This document shows, one piece after another, positions 6,191 through 16,106 of a stretch of DNA of 48,391 nt. Source of the DNA: Bacteroidota bacterium (GTDB taxonomy: Bacteria; Bacteroidota; Bacteroidia; 2-12-FULL-35-15); assembly GCA_023251835.1 (NCBI GenBank), contig JAHEXZ010000034.1:1-48391 (forward strand). Direction: 5' to 3'. The position numbers were made by a program, and so were the translations under genes. The notes beneath the pieces were generated by a model that saw nothing but the letters and a program-made list of their open reading frames with translations, searched no databases and was not told the DNA's origin. Positions within the stretch are counted from its first letter, which is position 1. The number at the start of each line of letters is the position of its first letter.

Positions 6191-9121
6191 ATGAAGCTGA
6201 AAAATCGTATTACAGTTATACTTATTTTAATTTCATGTTCTTTTGTTTTTTCTCAGGTAAAATTTATTGAAAAGGTTACTCGTAAGGGGAGTGAACTGAT
6301 TATTCCATACGAAAAATACGAGTTATCAAATGGGCTTATTGTGCTTGTTCATGAAGATCATTCCGATCCTGTTGTTTATGTGGATGTTACCTATCATGTA
6401 GGTTCTGCACGTGAGCAGGAAGGACGTTCAGGATTTGCTCATTTTTTTGAACACATGATGTTTCAGGGCTCTGAACATATTGAAGATGAGCAGCATTTTA
6501 AAATTATAACGGAAGCTGGTGGTACTTTAAATGGTACTACCACTATGGATCGTACCAATTATTTTGAAGTATTGCCTTCTAATCAATTAGAAACAGCATT
6601 ATGGCTTGAATCTGACAGAATGGGATTTTTATTAGATGCTGTTACACAAAAAAAGTTTGAGATTCAGCGGGCGACAGTAAAAAATGAGCGAGGCCAGAAT
6701 TATGATAACAAACCTTATGGACTTGTTCGTGAAAAAATAGGAGCAGCATTGTATCCTGCTAACCATCCTTACTCATGGTTAACAATTGGTTATATTGAAG
6801 ATTTGAACAGAGTAGCTGTTACTGACCTGAAAAACTTTTTTATGCGTTGGTATGGTCCTAATAATGCAACACTCACAATTTCCGGGGATGTAACATCTAC
6901 AGAAGCAGTGAAATTTGCCGAAAAATATTTTGGAACTATACCCCGTGGGCCGGAAGTAACAGCACAGACCGTTTCCCCGGTGGTATTAGACAAAGACCGT
7001 TATGTTTCATATGAGGATAATATCCGTGCGCCTCAAATCAGCTTTACTTTTCCTACAGTACCTCAACATCATCCTGATGAGGCTCCATTGGATGTGCTTG
7101 CAGATATTCTTGCAGGAAATAAATCTTCCATTTTTTATCAGAATTTTGTGAAATCACAGTTTGCACAATTTGCTAATGTTAGCCATTCGGCAAAAGAGCT
7201 GGCCAGTGAATTAACTATCGCTGTTCGTATATTTCCGGATAAAACACTAACACAGGCAGATTCACTGATTCGGGCTTCACTTTTAGAATTTGAAAAGCGG
7301 GGAGTTACAGATGACGACCTGGTAAGATACAAAGCCGGTTTTGAAACACAGTTGGTTAATGCCTTGTCAAGTGTGCAGGGTAAGGGTTCAACACTTGCTT
7401 CTTTTCAAACCTTTGCCAATAATCCCAACTATATTGTTAAAGAAATTGAGCGATACAACAGTGTAACTAAAGGGGATATAATGAGGGTATATAATAAATA
7501 TATTAAAAATCAACATGCTGTTATTCTGAGTGTTTGTCCGAAAGGTCAGCCGCAACTGGCTGCAAAGCCTGATAACTATACACTTCCTGTGAGAAATACC
7601 AGTACAACGGAGTCTCCTGAATATAAAAACTTAGTTTATAATAAAGCGAAAGATGTATTTGACAGGAACAAACAGCCGGTTGCAGGTACTGCCACACTTG
7701 TGAAAGCACCGCCTTACTGGCAGCAAAACTTTGATAATGGAATAAAAATAATTGGCGCTGTAAATGATGAAGTTCCTAATGTAAATATTCAGATATATAT
7801 TGAAGCAGGTCATCGTTATGAACCGATGGAAAAGGCCGGAATTTCAGAAGTGCTGACCAGTCTGCTGAATGAATCAACAACTCAGCATACTGCTGAACAG
7901 ATTGCTGATAAATTAGAGCGTTTAGGAAGCAGTGTTTATTTTGCAAATAATGGTCAGGATATTATAATGTATATATCATCGTTAAATAGAAATGTTGATA
8001 CTACGTTAGCTATTGCAGAAGAAGTGTTATTTCATCCAAAGTTTGGCATGGATGATTTTGAACGCATAAAAAAACAAAAAGCAGAAGCTGTTGCCAACCA
8101 GGTTACTCAGGCAACTACTATTGCCGGCAATGTTTTTTCACGCCTTCTTTATGGTAATAAGCATGTAATGGGAATTTCTTCTATAGGTACGGCTGCAACA
8201 GTTGAGAAAATTACATTAGAAGACGTTAAAAAATATTATTCAGACTCTTTTTCACCAACAGTTTCATCTGTTGTTGTTGTTGGAGATATATTGCAGGAGT
8301 CAGTTATCCCCAAACTTAATTTTCTGAAAAACTGGAAAGGAAATAAAATAATACATAAAACGGAACCACAGTTGCCAGCTATAGAAAAAACAAAGTTATA
8401 CATAGTTAACAAAGATAAAGCACCCCAATCGGAGATTCGTATTGGTTATATAGCAATGCCTTTTGATGTTACAGGAGAGTATTACAAATCAGGCATTATG
8501 AATCATGTTTTAGGAGGCAGTTTTAATAGTCGTATAAACCTCAATCTGCGTGAAGCGCATGGTTATACTTATGGTGCACGGTCAGGCTTTTCGGGAAATA
8601 AATTTGCCGGGCCTTTTATTGCAAATGCAGGGGTAAGAACAAATGTTACAGATAGTTCAATAATAGAATTTATGAAAGAAATAAAAAAATATGCTGATAA
8701 TGGAATCACAGAACGGGAGCTGTCTTTTACCAAAAATTCTATCGGGCAAAGTGAAGCTTTAAAATATGAAACCGCATGGCAAAAAGCAGGGTTTATTAAA
8801 CGTATACTTGATTATAATTTAGATAAAACATTTGTTGGCGAACAAAATGAAATACTGAAATCCATTACAAAACAAGAAATAGATGGGCTTGCAAAAAAAT
8901 ATCTGCCATATAATAATATGGCGATTCTGGTTGTTGGTGATAAATCCAAAATATATGAAGGTTTATCAAAGCTGGGATATGAGCTGATTGAATTAGATAC
9001 AGATGGTAATGTTTTAAAACCAGAAACAAATCAACAGAAAAACACATCCCCTAAAAAAGAAGCGTCAAAGCCTATGCCTATGAGCAAACAGCCTGTTATG
9101 GGGAAACAAAAAGCAAGATAA
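6191..9121 (+). CDS. Secreted two-domain M16 zinc metallopeptidase
   Basis: 976 residues with a signal peptide (KNRITVILILISCSFVFSQ). The first M16 domain (about 35-490) has the inverted zinc motif HFFEH near residue 84 and the downstream Glu region (VKNERGQNYDN). The second half (about 520-930) is the catalytically inactive partner domain that closes the clamshell, without HxxEH. These pitrilysin-like enzymes degrade short peptides, probably in the periplasm. Bacteroidota often have the two halves as separate genes; here they are one protein. The C-terminal tail after residue 940 is low-complexity (Lys, Pro, Met) and not conserved-looking. It converges with tadA (10 bp between stop codons). 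Confidence 0.93.
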   Translation: MKLKNRITVILILISCSFVFSQVKFIEKVTRKGSELIIPYEKYELSNGLIVLVHEDHSDPVVYVDVTYHVGSAREQEGRSGFAHFFEHMMFQGSEHIEDEQHFKIITEAGGTLNGTTTMDRTNYFEVLPSNQLETALWLESDRMGFLLDAVTQKKFEIQRATVKNERGQNYDNKPYGLVREKIGAALYPANHPYSWLTIGYIEDLNRVAVTDLKNFFMRWYGPNNATLTISGDVTSTEAVKFAEKYFGTIPRGPEVTAQTVSPVVLDKDRYVSYEDNIRAPQISFTFPTVPQHHPDEAPLDVLADILAGNKSSIFYQNFVKSQFAQFANVSHSAKELASELTIAVRIFPDKTLTQADSLIRASLLEFEKRGVTDDDLVRYKAGFETQLVNALSSVQGKGSTLASFQTFANNPNYIVKEIERYNSVTKGDIMRVYNKYIKNQHAVILSVCPKGQPQLAAKPDNYTLPVRNTSTTESPEYKNLVYNKAKDVFDRNKQPVAGTATLVKAPPYWQQNFDNGIKIIGAVNDEVPNVNIQIYIEAGHRYEPMEKAGISEVLTSLLNESTTQHTAEQIADKLERLGSSVYFANNGQDIIMYISSLNRNVDTTLAIAEEVLFHPKFGMDDFERIKKQKAEAVANQVTQATTIAGNVFSRLLYGNKHVMGISSIGTAATVEKITLEDVKKYYSDSFSPTVSSVVVVGDILQESVIPKLNFLKNWKGNKIIHKTEPQLPAIEKTKLYIVNKDKAPQSEIRIGYIAMPFDVTGEYYKSGIMNHVLGGSFNSRINLNLREAHGYTYGARSGFSGNKFAGPFIANAGVRTNVTDSSIIEFMKEIKKYADNGITERELSFTKNSIGQSEALKYETAWQKAGFIKRILDYNLDKTFVGEQNEILKSITKQEIDGLAKKYLPYNNMAILVVGDKSKIYEGLSKLGYELIELDTDGNVLKPETNQQKNTSPKKEASKPMPMSKQPVMGKQKAR

Positions 9122-9131
9122 ATTTTTCATT

Positions 9132-9638
9132 TCACCTTTTTCCTTGAAAAAATTTTTTTAACAATAAAGAGCACTCCTCCTCCAACACACCTTGTTTTAC
9201 CGTTGTCTTAGGGTGCAGAATAGAACTATAGCCTTTACTCTCGTTTGATCGGGTTGATTGTATATCCTCCAAATCTTTTTTTTCCTTTATTAACAAACTA
9301 AAACCACGTTTAATATCGGAAGCACCATATACAAGTTTACCCAATTGTGCCCAGGAAATAGCTCCGGCACACATTATACACGGTTCCAAAGTTACATAGA
9401 GTGTACATTCATTCAAATATTTTCCATTTAAAAAGTTAGCAGCAGAAGTAATAGCCTGCATTTCGGCATGAGCAGTAACATCAATCAAACGTTCAGTTAA
9501 ATTATGTGTTCGTGCAATAATTTTATTATTGCAAACAACTATAGCGCCTACAGGTACTTCATCAGCTTCAAAAGCTTTGTTTGCTTCTTTTAAAGCTTCG
9601 CGCATAAAATATTCATCTGAAAAAATGTTTAATTCCAT
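9132..9638 (-). CDS. tadA: tRNA-adenosine deaminase / nucleoside deaminase
   Basis: Zinc-dependent cytidine-deaminase-fold enzyme of 168 residues that converts the wobble adenosine of tRNA-Arg to inosine. Seen: His57-Ala-Glu59 (zinc ligand and proton shuttle) and Pro86-Cys87-x-x-Cys90 with the following AGAISWAQLGKLVYGA segment. EVPVGAIVV is also typical. The family overlaps guanine deaminase, but the length and the NLTE substrate-loop region favour TadA. It stands alone between the convergent M16 gene and the MITE-like element. Confidence 0.9.
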   Translation of the reverse strand: MELNIFSDEYFMREALKEANKAFEADEVPVGAIVVCNNKIIARTHNLTERLIDVTAHAEMQAITSAANFLNGKYLNECTLYVTLEPCIMCAGAISWAQLGKLVYGASDIKRGFSLLIKEKKDLEDIQSTRSNESKGYSSILHPKTTVKQGVLEEECSLLLKKFFQGKR

Positions 9639-9681
9639 TAGTAAAATAGATAAACTTTATGATAAAAGGTAAAAATAGTAG

Positions 9682-9836
9682 TTATACATTAAACGGGATA
9701 AATTTCCGCAATCCAGCCCACACTCTTCGACAAGCTCAGAGTGACCCGTGTGCCAGTCATACTGAGCTTGTCGAAGTATCTGGGTTGGCCATTTTGAAAT
9801 ATAACAATGCGGAAATTTATCCCGTGCACAGTATAA
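9682..9836. mobile_element. 155-bp MITE-like element, copy 1
   Basis: Base-for-base identical to 23190-23344 when compared by eye. The termini are inverted repeats: TTATAC...GTATAA outermost, then a shared block GGGATAAATTTCCGCA on both arms. The centre has a second inverted pair, CTTCGACAAGCTCAG against CTGAGCTTGTCGAAG. It has no coding capacity; a 69-residue frame crossing it is made of repeat translation. It occupies half of the gap 9639-9950. I saw no convincing target-site duplication. Confidence 0.85.
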
Positions 9837-9895
9837 TTCTACTAAAAATTGTTCATAAAATAAAATAAAGTTAAAAACATTTAAAGGATGTTTGC

Positions 9896-9925
9896 TTGCT
9901 GATTTAAAAAATAGTATTACTTTCG
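9896..9925 (+). promoter_or_regulatory. Promoter of the giant PKD/SprB protein gene
   Basis: TTG (9896-9898), a 19-bp spacer, then TACTTTCG (9918-9925), a 7-of-8 match to TAnnTTTG. The predicted leader is about 20 nt before the ATG at 9951. Confidence 0.55.
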
Positions 9926-9950
9926 CGGAAAACCTATAATAATAGAGAAC

Positions 9951-12900
9951 ATGAAAAAAATTACTTTTAAGTTTATTATTGCTGCATTTTTACTTTTAAT
10001 CAGCAACATTAGCCTGTTCGCTCAGAGCGTTAATTTAACTGCCAGTCCTAATCAGGGATGTGCTCCACTTGCTGTAAGTTTTAATGTCAGCGGTAACCAG
10101 CCTACAGGTACTTATCGCGTTGTATGGGACTTTAATGACGGCAGTCCGGCATTTCTTGATACGGTGCCTCTTTTAACTACCGTAACTCATACATTTGCCA
10201 ACCCCGGCTACTATAATGTATGGATAACTGCCTTTGATAATGCGGGTAATAATCTTGGCACTGTTTATTGCAATAACAATATCCAGGTAGATGGCATTTC
10301 TATTAGTTCATCGGATTCTGCCTGTATAAATGATTTAACTTCGTTTTGCGCAAATGGTGACCAGGTTAACTCCGTTTCATGGAGTTTTAGTGATGGCTTT
10401 ACATCCAACCAGCAATGCGTTGATCATGCTTTTACCACTACAGGAACTAAAACAATAACCCTTACTGCAAGTTCATCCTGTGGAACCCAAATTGTAACCA
10501 AAACTATTGTTGTGTCAACTACAGCACAGCCTTATCCTTATATGTGGGCAAACTCAAATTCCACTTGTTCGGGTGCTCCTGTTAGTTTTTATACTGGGAC
10601 GTACGCATCGTATTTCTGGTATTTTGGTGATGGAACTACTTCAAATTTACAATATCCAGAGCATGCCTTTACAACAACTGGAAATTATACTGTTATCTTA
10701 ACTGTAACAAATGGATGCGGAATGTCCGGTTCTGCTCCCACTCAAACAATATCTATTATTAATAACCCTCCGTTTCCTAACCAATCATGGTTTAATTTAA
10801 ATAATTCTTCACCTGTTTGTCCGGGTTCTAATGTGAGTTTTAATGCACCTGGCGGTTACAATAGTTACCAATGGAATTTTGGAGATAATTCGGCAGTAGT
10901 AACAACTACTGATAGTTGGGCCAACCACACTTATGGCAATACGCTTGGAAATTATACAGCAACTGTAAAAATATTCAGCGCTTGTGGAACTGATACTACC
11001 ATGTCTTCCATTGTTTATATAACTAATAATGCCCCATGGCCAAATGATCCGCAGTGGTTTACCATGCAAAATAGTTCTCCGGTATGTCCAAATTCAAATG
11101 TATCTTTTAATGCGCCTGGTGGTTACAATACGTATCAATGGAATTTTGGTGACAATTCTCCTGTTGTTACAACAACTGAGAACTATAGTAATCATACCTA
11201 TGGTAATACATATACAAATTATACAGCTACTGTAACAATAACGAATAGCTGTGGAAACGATACTACACTATATTCTGTTGTTCATGTAACTAACAATGCC
11301 CCATGGCCAAATAATCAGAACTTTACATTAGAAAATGCACCTTTTTCCTGCCCGAACTCAAATGTAAGTTTTAATGCGCCATGGGGATATAGCAATTATC
11401 AATGGAACTTTGGAGACGACTCAACTATAGTAACAACTACAAATAATTACAATCATCACACTTACGGCTCATCGCTCAGCCAATATACTGTTTCTGTAAA
11501 AGTAACTAATAACTGTGGAAGTGATACAATACTATATTCAACAGTTAATATAAGCAGCACAGCACCATGGCCTAACAATTGGTTTGATTTATATGTTAAC
11601 TCACCTTCCTGCCCGAATTCCAATGTAGGTTTTAATGCCCCGGAAGGTTATAGCAACTATCAGTGGAGCTTTGGTGATAATTCTCCATTGATAACAACCA
11701 ATACCAATTGGGCGAATCATTTTTATGGTAATGTAACTGGTACTTACAGTGTTTCTGTAAAAATAACCAGTGCTTGCGGAAATGATACCATTTTGTATTC
11801 GACATTAGTGATAAACAATACTGCTCCATTCCCTAACCAGTCATGGTTTAAATTGGAAAGTCCAAATTCTGCATGTCCGAACGATGATGTGAATTTTAAT
11901 GCCCCTGATGGATACCCGCATTATGAATGGAACTTTGGGGATGGATTTCCTGTTGCTGTTACAACGCAGAACTACAGCCATCATAGTTATGGTAATACAA
12001 ACGGAACGTATACAGCTTCTGTAAAAATTACCAATGGTTGTGGCCAGGATACTATATTATATACTACCATACAGGTTTTAAACACCGGAGGTTTCTCAAA
12101 TCAGTGGTTTGAATTATATACTACTTCCCCAGTCTGTCCTAATTCAAATGTAGGCTTTGGAGCACCTGATGGATATTCCAGTTACGTATGGGATTTTGGT
12201 GATAATTCACCTCTTACCACTTCCAGCAGCAATAATTATGGCCATACATATCTGGGTACCGCTCAAACCTATACAGTTTCAGTAAAGATAACCAATGGCT
12301 GCGGAAATGATACCACCTTATTTGCAACGGTACAGATACAGAATAACGTTGGTTTCCCAAATGATCAATGGTTCAAAATAGAAGGAGGCCCAAATCCTGC
12401 ATGTCCTGGTGATCAGGTGAATGCAAATGCTCCTTGGGGCTATTCTGACTATTTCTGGAAATTTGGTGATGGAGATAGTATTTCCAGCAGTCAAAACTAT
12501 GCACACCATGTTTATACAACAGCTGGAACCTACACTTATTCCGTAAAAATTACCAATGCCTGTGGAAATGATACCACTCTTTTTGGTACTATTGTGGTTG
12601 GAAGTAATGGAGCCTTTTACAGTGGGCTAAGCATTGAAATAGATCAAAATACAAGCTGTCCTAATGATTTGATTCATTTCAGACTTAACCAGAATGGTTT
12701 TAATGCTTATCACTGGAATTTTGGTGATGGTGATTCTGTCACTACAAACGGAGAAGATATACAACATGCGTTTGATACGCTTGGGCTATATACAGTATCC
12801 TGTAAAGTTTCAAACGGATGTGGTAATACAACAACTGTATATGCAACAATTCAGGTAACAAGTAATAGCCCTGTAAGTGGTGATTTAGCTGTGATGGGTA

Positions 12901-15900
12901 TACAAAATCCATCTTGCCCTGGTGATAATGTGTTTTTTGTTCTGAATGATATACAAGCTACTACTACCTATATATGGAATTATGGAGATGGTTCTCCTGC
13001 AGATACAACTGTTGGTACAGGTTCTAATCATGTTTATTCTTCAATAGGAACTAATGTTGTAACCGTTACAGCTATTAATACCTGTGGAATGAGTAAAACA
13101 GTTACCATGACACAGATTGTTTCTTCCGGACCTACACCAAGTCTTATCGGTCAGGATGGAGGAAAAACCTGGGGCTATCCCGGAGGTGAAAATAATAACA
13201 ATGGAACTGTCGGTTGTGCTGGTGATGCCATTATTTTTTACTTCATGGGATCTGCGGCAAATAATGTATGGGATTTTGGAGATGGCAATACGGGAACTGC
13301 AACAGAAGAAATGTTAGTGAGTGGTGGAGATGGTGGGGTATTTCCTGTTACTATTATCAAACACGTATATACCAACAATGGATCTTATGTTGTTCACCTT
13401 ACAATTACAAACAATTGTGGCAATAGTGTAACGGATTCTATAGCAATTAATGTTGGAGGAAATCAGCCTGTAAACGGGGAATTAACAACTTCTCCCCCAC
13501 CATATACAACCTGTGCTCCAATTGATTTCCTTGCATTTGGCGGTTCTACTTATGCCTGGAACTTTGGTGACGGAGCTACTCTTACTTCATCTTCACCTAC
13601 AGCTTCACATACGTTTGCTACACAGGGAGTTTATGTTGTAACTGTTTTGGTTACCAATGGTTGTGGAAACACAGCAACATATTCAAAATCGGTTAATGTA
13701 AATGGTGCCGGAGGCCCTGCTATTACGATTGTTTCCTCTACCAGTCCAACCTGTGTTGGTGGAAATAACGGAAGTGCAATTATTGCTGTTGCCAGTGGAC
13801 AAACGCCTTATACTTATTCCTGGACAAATCCAAACGGACAATTAAATACACAAACTACTGATTCAGTTACTAACTTAACTCCGGGAATACACTATGTGAA
13901 AGTGACTGATAACATTGGTTGTGCTTCTATATTTGCAGTAAATATTAATAATGCTGTACCTATTATACTTGCAGGTTCTTCAACAGCATCGTCATGTACA
14001 TCTGCAACCGGTTCGGCAAGTGTTAGTGTTACAAGTGGCGGAAATGGCCCATTCACTTATTCCTGGTCGAACGGAAGTACAACATCATCTATATCGAATC
14101 TTGCTTATGGATTGTATTCAGCAACAGTAACCGATTTAAATGGATGCCATGCAACTGCTAACGTTAATGTTAGTCAAACCAATGCTCCTACAATTACTTT
14201 AAATACAGTAACCGATGTTACTTGTTATGGAAGTAATGATGGTGCAATAAATATTAATGTTGCCGGTGGTACTTCTTATACTTACTTGTGGTCAACCGGT
14301 GCAACAACTCAGGATATTGACAGCCTGGTTGCCGGAACATATAATGTTCAGGTTACAAGTAATACAGGTTGTTCAGGAGTATTTAATGCTACTGTTGCAG
14401 AGGCAGCCATTTTACAGGTTGTTACAGCTACTGAGGCTGCTCCAACTTGTGGCAATTTTGATGGCGAGGCTTCGGCTACCGTAACCGGTGGAACATCTCC
14501 TTATACTTATCTGTGGGATGCGAATGCTAACAACCAAACAACAGCAACTGCTACCGGACTTCCTGCCGGAACATATACTGTTACCGTTACTGATGCACAT
14601 GGATGTACTGAAGACTCAGAAGTATCTCTCAGCAACTCTAATGCTCCGGATATAGCCGCTGTTGTTACAGATATAAGCTGTAATGGTAATGCCGATGGTT
14701 CAATTGATATTACTGTAACTGGTGGTACTTCTCCTTATTTATATACATGGAATGTTGGGTCTCCTCAAACAAATCATCAGGATTTGAACACATTAGGTGC
14801 AGGTAATTATCTGATATTTGTTAATGATGCACAAGGTTGTATGAGCGTACGCAGCTATACAATTGTTGAACCTGAACAACTGGGAGTTACAGTTACCAAT
14901 ACAGGTGCTACATGTAATATAGCTGATGGAACTGCAATGGCAACTGTTGAAGGTGGAACTACTCCATATACTTATTCCTGGACTGGTGGACAAACTTCAC
15001 AAGATGCGGATAGTTTAGCAGTAGGCAGCTACACAGTAACAATTACTGATAATAAAGGATGTATTGCCACTGCAACAACAACAGTTGCCACTTCTGCACC
15101 TACTCCAAGCATTTGTATGGTTACAGTAGATGAAGCATCTGTTAACAATATCATCTACTGGGATAAAACAACATATACCAATGTAGATTCATTTATAGTT
15201 TACCGTGAGGTTTCTACTAACTTATACAAACGTATTGGTGCTGTACTTTACGATTCACTGAGTATGTTTGCAGATACTACACGTAGTGTTGGCCCTGCAA
15301 ATGGTAATCCTAATGCCGGTACATACCGTTATAAATTACAATTGCTTGATGCTTGCGGAAACTATAGTGCTATGAGCCCTTATCACAATACAATTTATGT
15401 GGTTGATAACGGACAAGGTCAATTCACCTGGAATTCTTATGACGTTGAGGGTGTTTCGTCCTCTCTTGCAAACAATTATATTTTGATTTGTGATACAGCC
15501 AACTTAAATTCCTGGTTTGCTGTTGCAACAGTTGCAGGAACACAAACTGTAGCCGTTGACCCTGATTTTGCAACTCATAACCTGGATTCTGCAGCCGTTT
15601 GGCGTGTAAAAACAGACTGGAGCATTACTTGTGATCCTTCAAGGGCACCAATTGTAACTTCTCGTTCTAATAAAAAGCATGCAACTCCTACCGGTATTTC
15701 AACATTATCTTTCGCAGATATGGGTATGAAAGTATACCCTAATCCGGCAAAAGATAATCTGACTGTCGAGTTGGCACCATTGGATAAAAATGCCCGATTA
15801 AAAATTGTAAATATGTTAAGTCAAACAGTATACAATGAGGTAATTAACGCTTCTTCTGTTAAAACAATAAAACAGGTGAATACGGGTAATTATTCAAAAG

Positions 15901-15965
15901 GCGTTTATTATGTTATTCTTGAAACAACAGGCAAAACAACAATGAAAAAATTGGTAATAGATTAA
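9951..15965 (+). CDS. Giant secreted PKD- and SprB-repeat protein with T9SS sorting domain
   Basis: 2004 residues. A signal peptide (KFIIAAFLLLISNISLFAQ) is followed by 14 PKD-like modules (about 27-1255), each with a WNFGDG-type core and ending in an NGCGxDTT-like strand. Modules 4-10 (about 276-890) are close copies with a period near 87 residues. Then come six SprB-type repeats (about 1260-1715; TCxGxxDGxxxxxVxGGTxPYTY), an Fn3-like segment (about 1720-1820), and a C-terminal T9SS type A sorting domain (VYPNPAKDNLTVEL... KKLVID). SprB is the gliding adhesin of Flavobacterium johnsoniae, so this is probably a surface adhesin or matrix protein exported by the T9SS. It has its own promoter and terminator, so it is likely monocistronic. 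Confidence 0.93.
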   Translation: MKKITFKFIIAAFLLLISNISLFAQSVNLTASPNQGCAPLAVSFNVSGNQPTGTYRVVWDFNDGSPAFLDTVPLLTTVTHTFANPGYYNVWITAFDNAGNNLGTVYCNNNIQVDGISISSSDSACINDLTSFCANGDQVNSVSWSFSDGFTSNQQCVDHAFTTTGTKTITLTASSSCGTQIVTKTIVVSTTAQPYPYMWANSNSTCSGAPVSFYTGTYASYFWYFGDGTTSNLQYPEHAFTTTGNYTVILTVTNGCGMSGSAPTQTISIINNPPFPNQSWFNLNNSSPVCPGSNVSFNAPGGYNSYQWNFGDNSAVVTTTDSWANHTYGNTLGNYTATVKIFSACGTDTTMSSIVYITNNAPWPNDPQWFTMQNSSPVCPNSNVSFNAPGGYNTYQWNFGDNSPVVTTTENYSNHTYGNTYTNYTATVTITNSCGNDTTLYSVVHVTNNAPWPNNQNFTLENAPFSCPNSNVSFNAPWGYSNYQWNFGDDSTIVTTTNNYNHHTYGSSLSQYTVSVKVTNNCGSDTILYSTVNISSTAPWPNNWFDLYVNSPSCPNSNVGFNAPEGYSNYQWSFGDNSPLITTNTNWANHFYGNVTGTYSVSVKITSACGNDTILYSTLVINNTAPFPNQSWFKLESPNSACPNDDVNFNAPDGYPHYEWNFGDGFPVAVTTQNYSHHSYGNTNGTYTASVKITNGCGQDTILYTTIQVLNTGGFSNQWFELYTTSPVCPNSNVGFGAPDGYSSYVWDFGDNSPLTTSSSNNYGHTYLGTAQTYTVSVKITNGCGNDTTLFATVQIQNNVGFPNDQWFKIEGGPNPACPGDQVNANAPWGYSDYFWKFGDGDSISSSQNYAHHVYTTAGTYTYSVKITNACGNDTTLFGTIVVGSNGAFYSGLSIEIDQNTSCPNDLIHFRLNQNGFNAYHWNFGDGDSVTTNGEDIQHAFDTLGLYTVSCKVSNGCGNTTTVYATIQVTSNSPVSGDLAVMGIQNPSCPGDNVFFVLNDIQATTTYIWNYGDGSPADTTVGTGSNHVYSSIGTNVVTVTAINTCGMSKTVTMTQIVSSGPTPSLIGQDGGKTWGYPGGENNNNGTVGCAGDAIIFYFMGSAANNVWDFGDGNTGTATEEMLVSGGDGGVFPVTIIKHVYTNNGSYVVHLTITNNCGNSVTDSIAINVGGNQPVNGELTTSPPPYTTCAPIDFLAFGGSTYAWNFGDGATLTSSSPTASHTFATQGVYVVTVLVTNGCGNTATYSKSVNVNGAGGPAITIVSSTSPTCVGGNNGSAIIAVASGQTPYTYSWTNPNGQLNTQTTDSVTNLTPGIHYVKVTDNIGCASIFAVNINNAVPIILAGSSTASSCTSATGSASVSVTSGGNGPFTYSWSNGSTTSSISNLAYGLYSATVTDLNGCHATANVNVSQTNAPTITLNTVTDVTCYGSNDGAININVAGGTSYTYLWSTGATTQDIDSLVAGTYNVQVTSNTGCSGVFNATVAEAAILQVVTATEAAPTCGNFDGEASATVTGGTSPYTYLWDANANNQTTATATGLPAGTYTVTVTDAHGCTEDSEVSLSNSNAPDIAAVVTDISCNGNADGSIDITVTGGTSPYLYTWNVGSPQTNHQDLNTLGAGNYLIFVNDAQGCMSVRSYTIVEPEQLGVTVTNTGATCNIADGTAMATVEGGTTPYTYSWTGGQTSQDADSLAVGSYTVTITDNKGCIATATTTVATSAPTPSICMVTVDEASVNNIIYWDKTTYTNVDSFIVYREVSTNLYKRIGAVLYDSLSMFADTTRSVGPANGNPNAGTYRYKLQLLDACGNYSAMSPYHNTIYVVDNGQGQFTWNSYDVEGVSSSLANNYILICDTANLNSWFAVATVAGTQTVAVDPDFATHNLDSAAVWRVKTDWSITCDPSRAPIVTSRSNKKHATPTGISTLSFADMGMKVYPNPAKDNLTVELAPLDKNARLKIVNMLSQTVYNEVINASSVKTIKQVNTGNYSKGVYYVILETTGKTTMKKLVID

Positions 15966-15991
15966 AAATACTTTTATCAATTAAAAAATTT

Positions 15992-16033
15992 AAATTTGCC
16001 TGGCTATGATTAGTCAGGCAAATTTTTTTTTCG
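15992..16033 (+). terminator. Rho-independent terminator of the giant PKD/SprB gene
   Basis: A 15-bp stem (15992-16006 with 16011-16025, one G-T pair, loop TGAT) is followed by a run of T. It starts 26 bp after the stop codon. Confidence 0.9.
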
Positions 16034-16106
16034 GCTCACTTAAATTATTTTTGTCAATAGTGTTAGTAATAGCATCCATTAAAACTTATGCTCTTTTATC
16101 AGCCTT

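Noticed and set aside
6049-6270. 73-residue frame before the M16 gene
   Set aside because: Translation of the dispersed palindrome copy A; it also overlaps the M16 signal peptide in another frame.
9659-9868. 69-residue frame and its twin at 23137-23361
   Set aside because: Both are translations of the identical 155-bp MITE-like element (the LRQAQSD...HTELVEVS peptide), a well-known kind of spurious protein.
9951-15965. Many 60-90-residue frames on both strands inside the giant gene and others
   Set aside because: They are out-of-frame shadows of repetitive coding DNA with no own start signals or conserved content.
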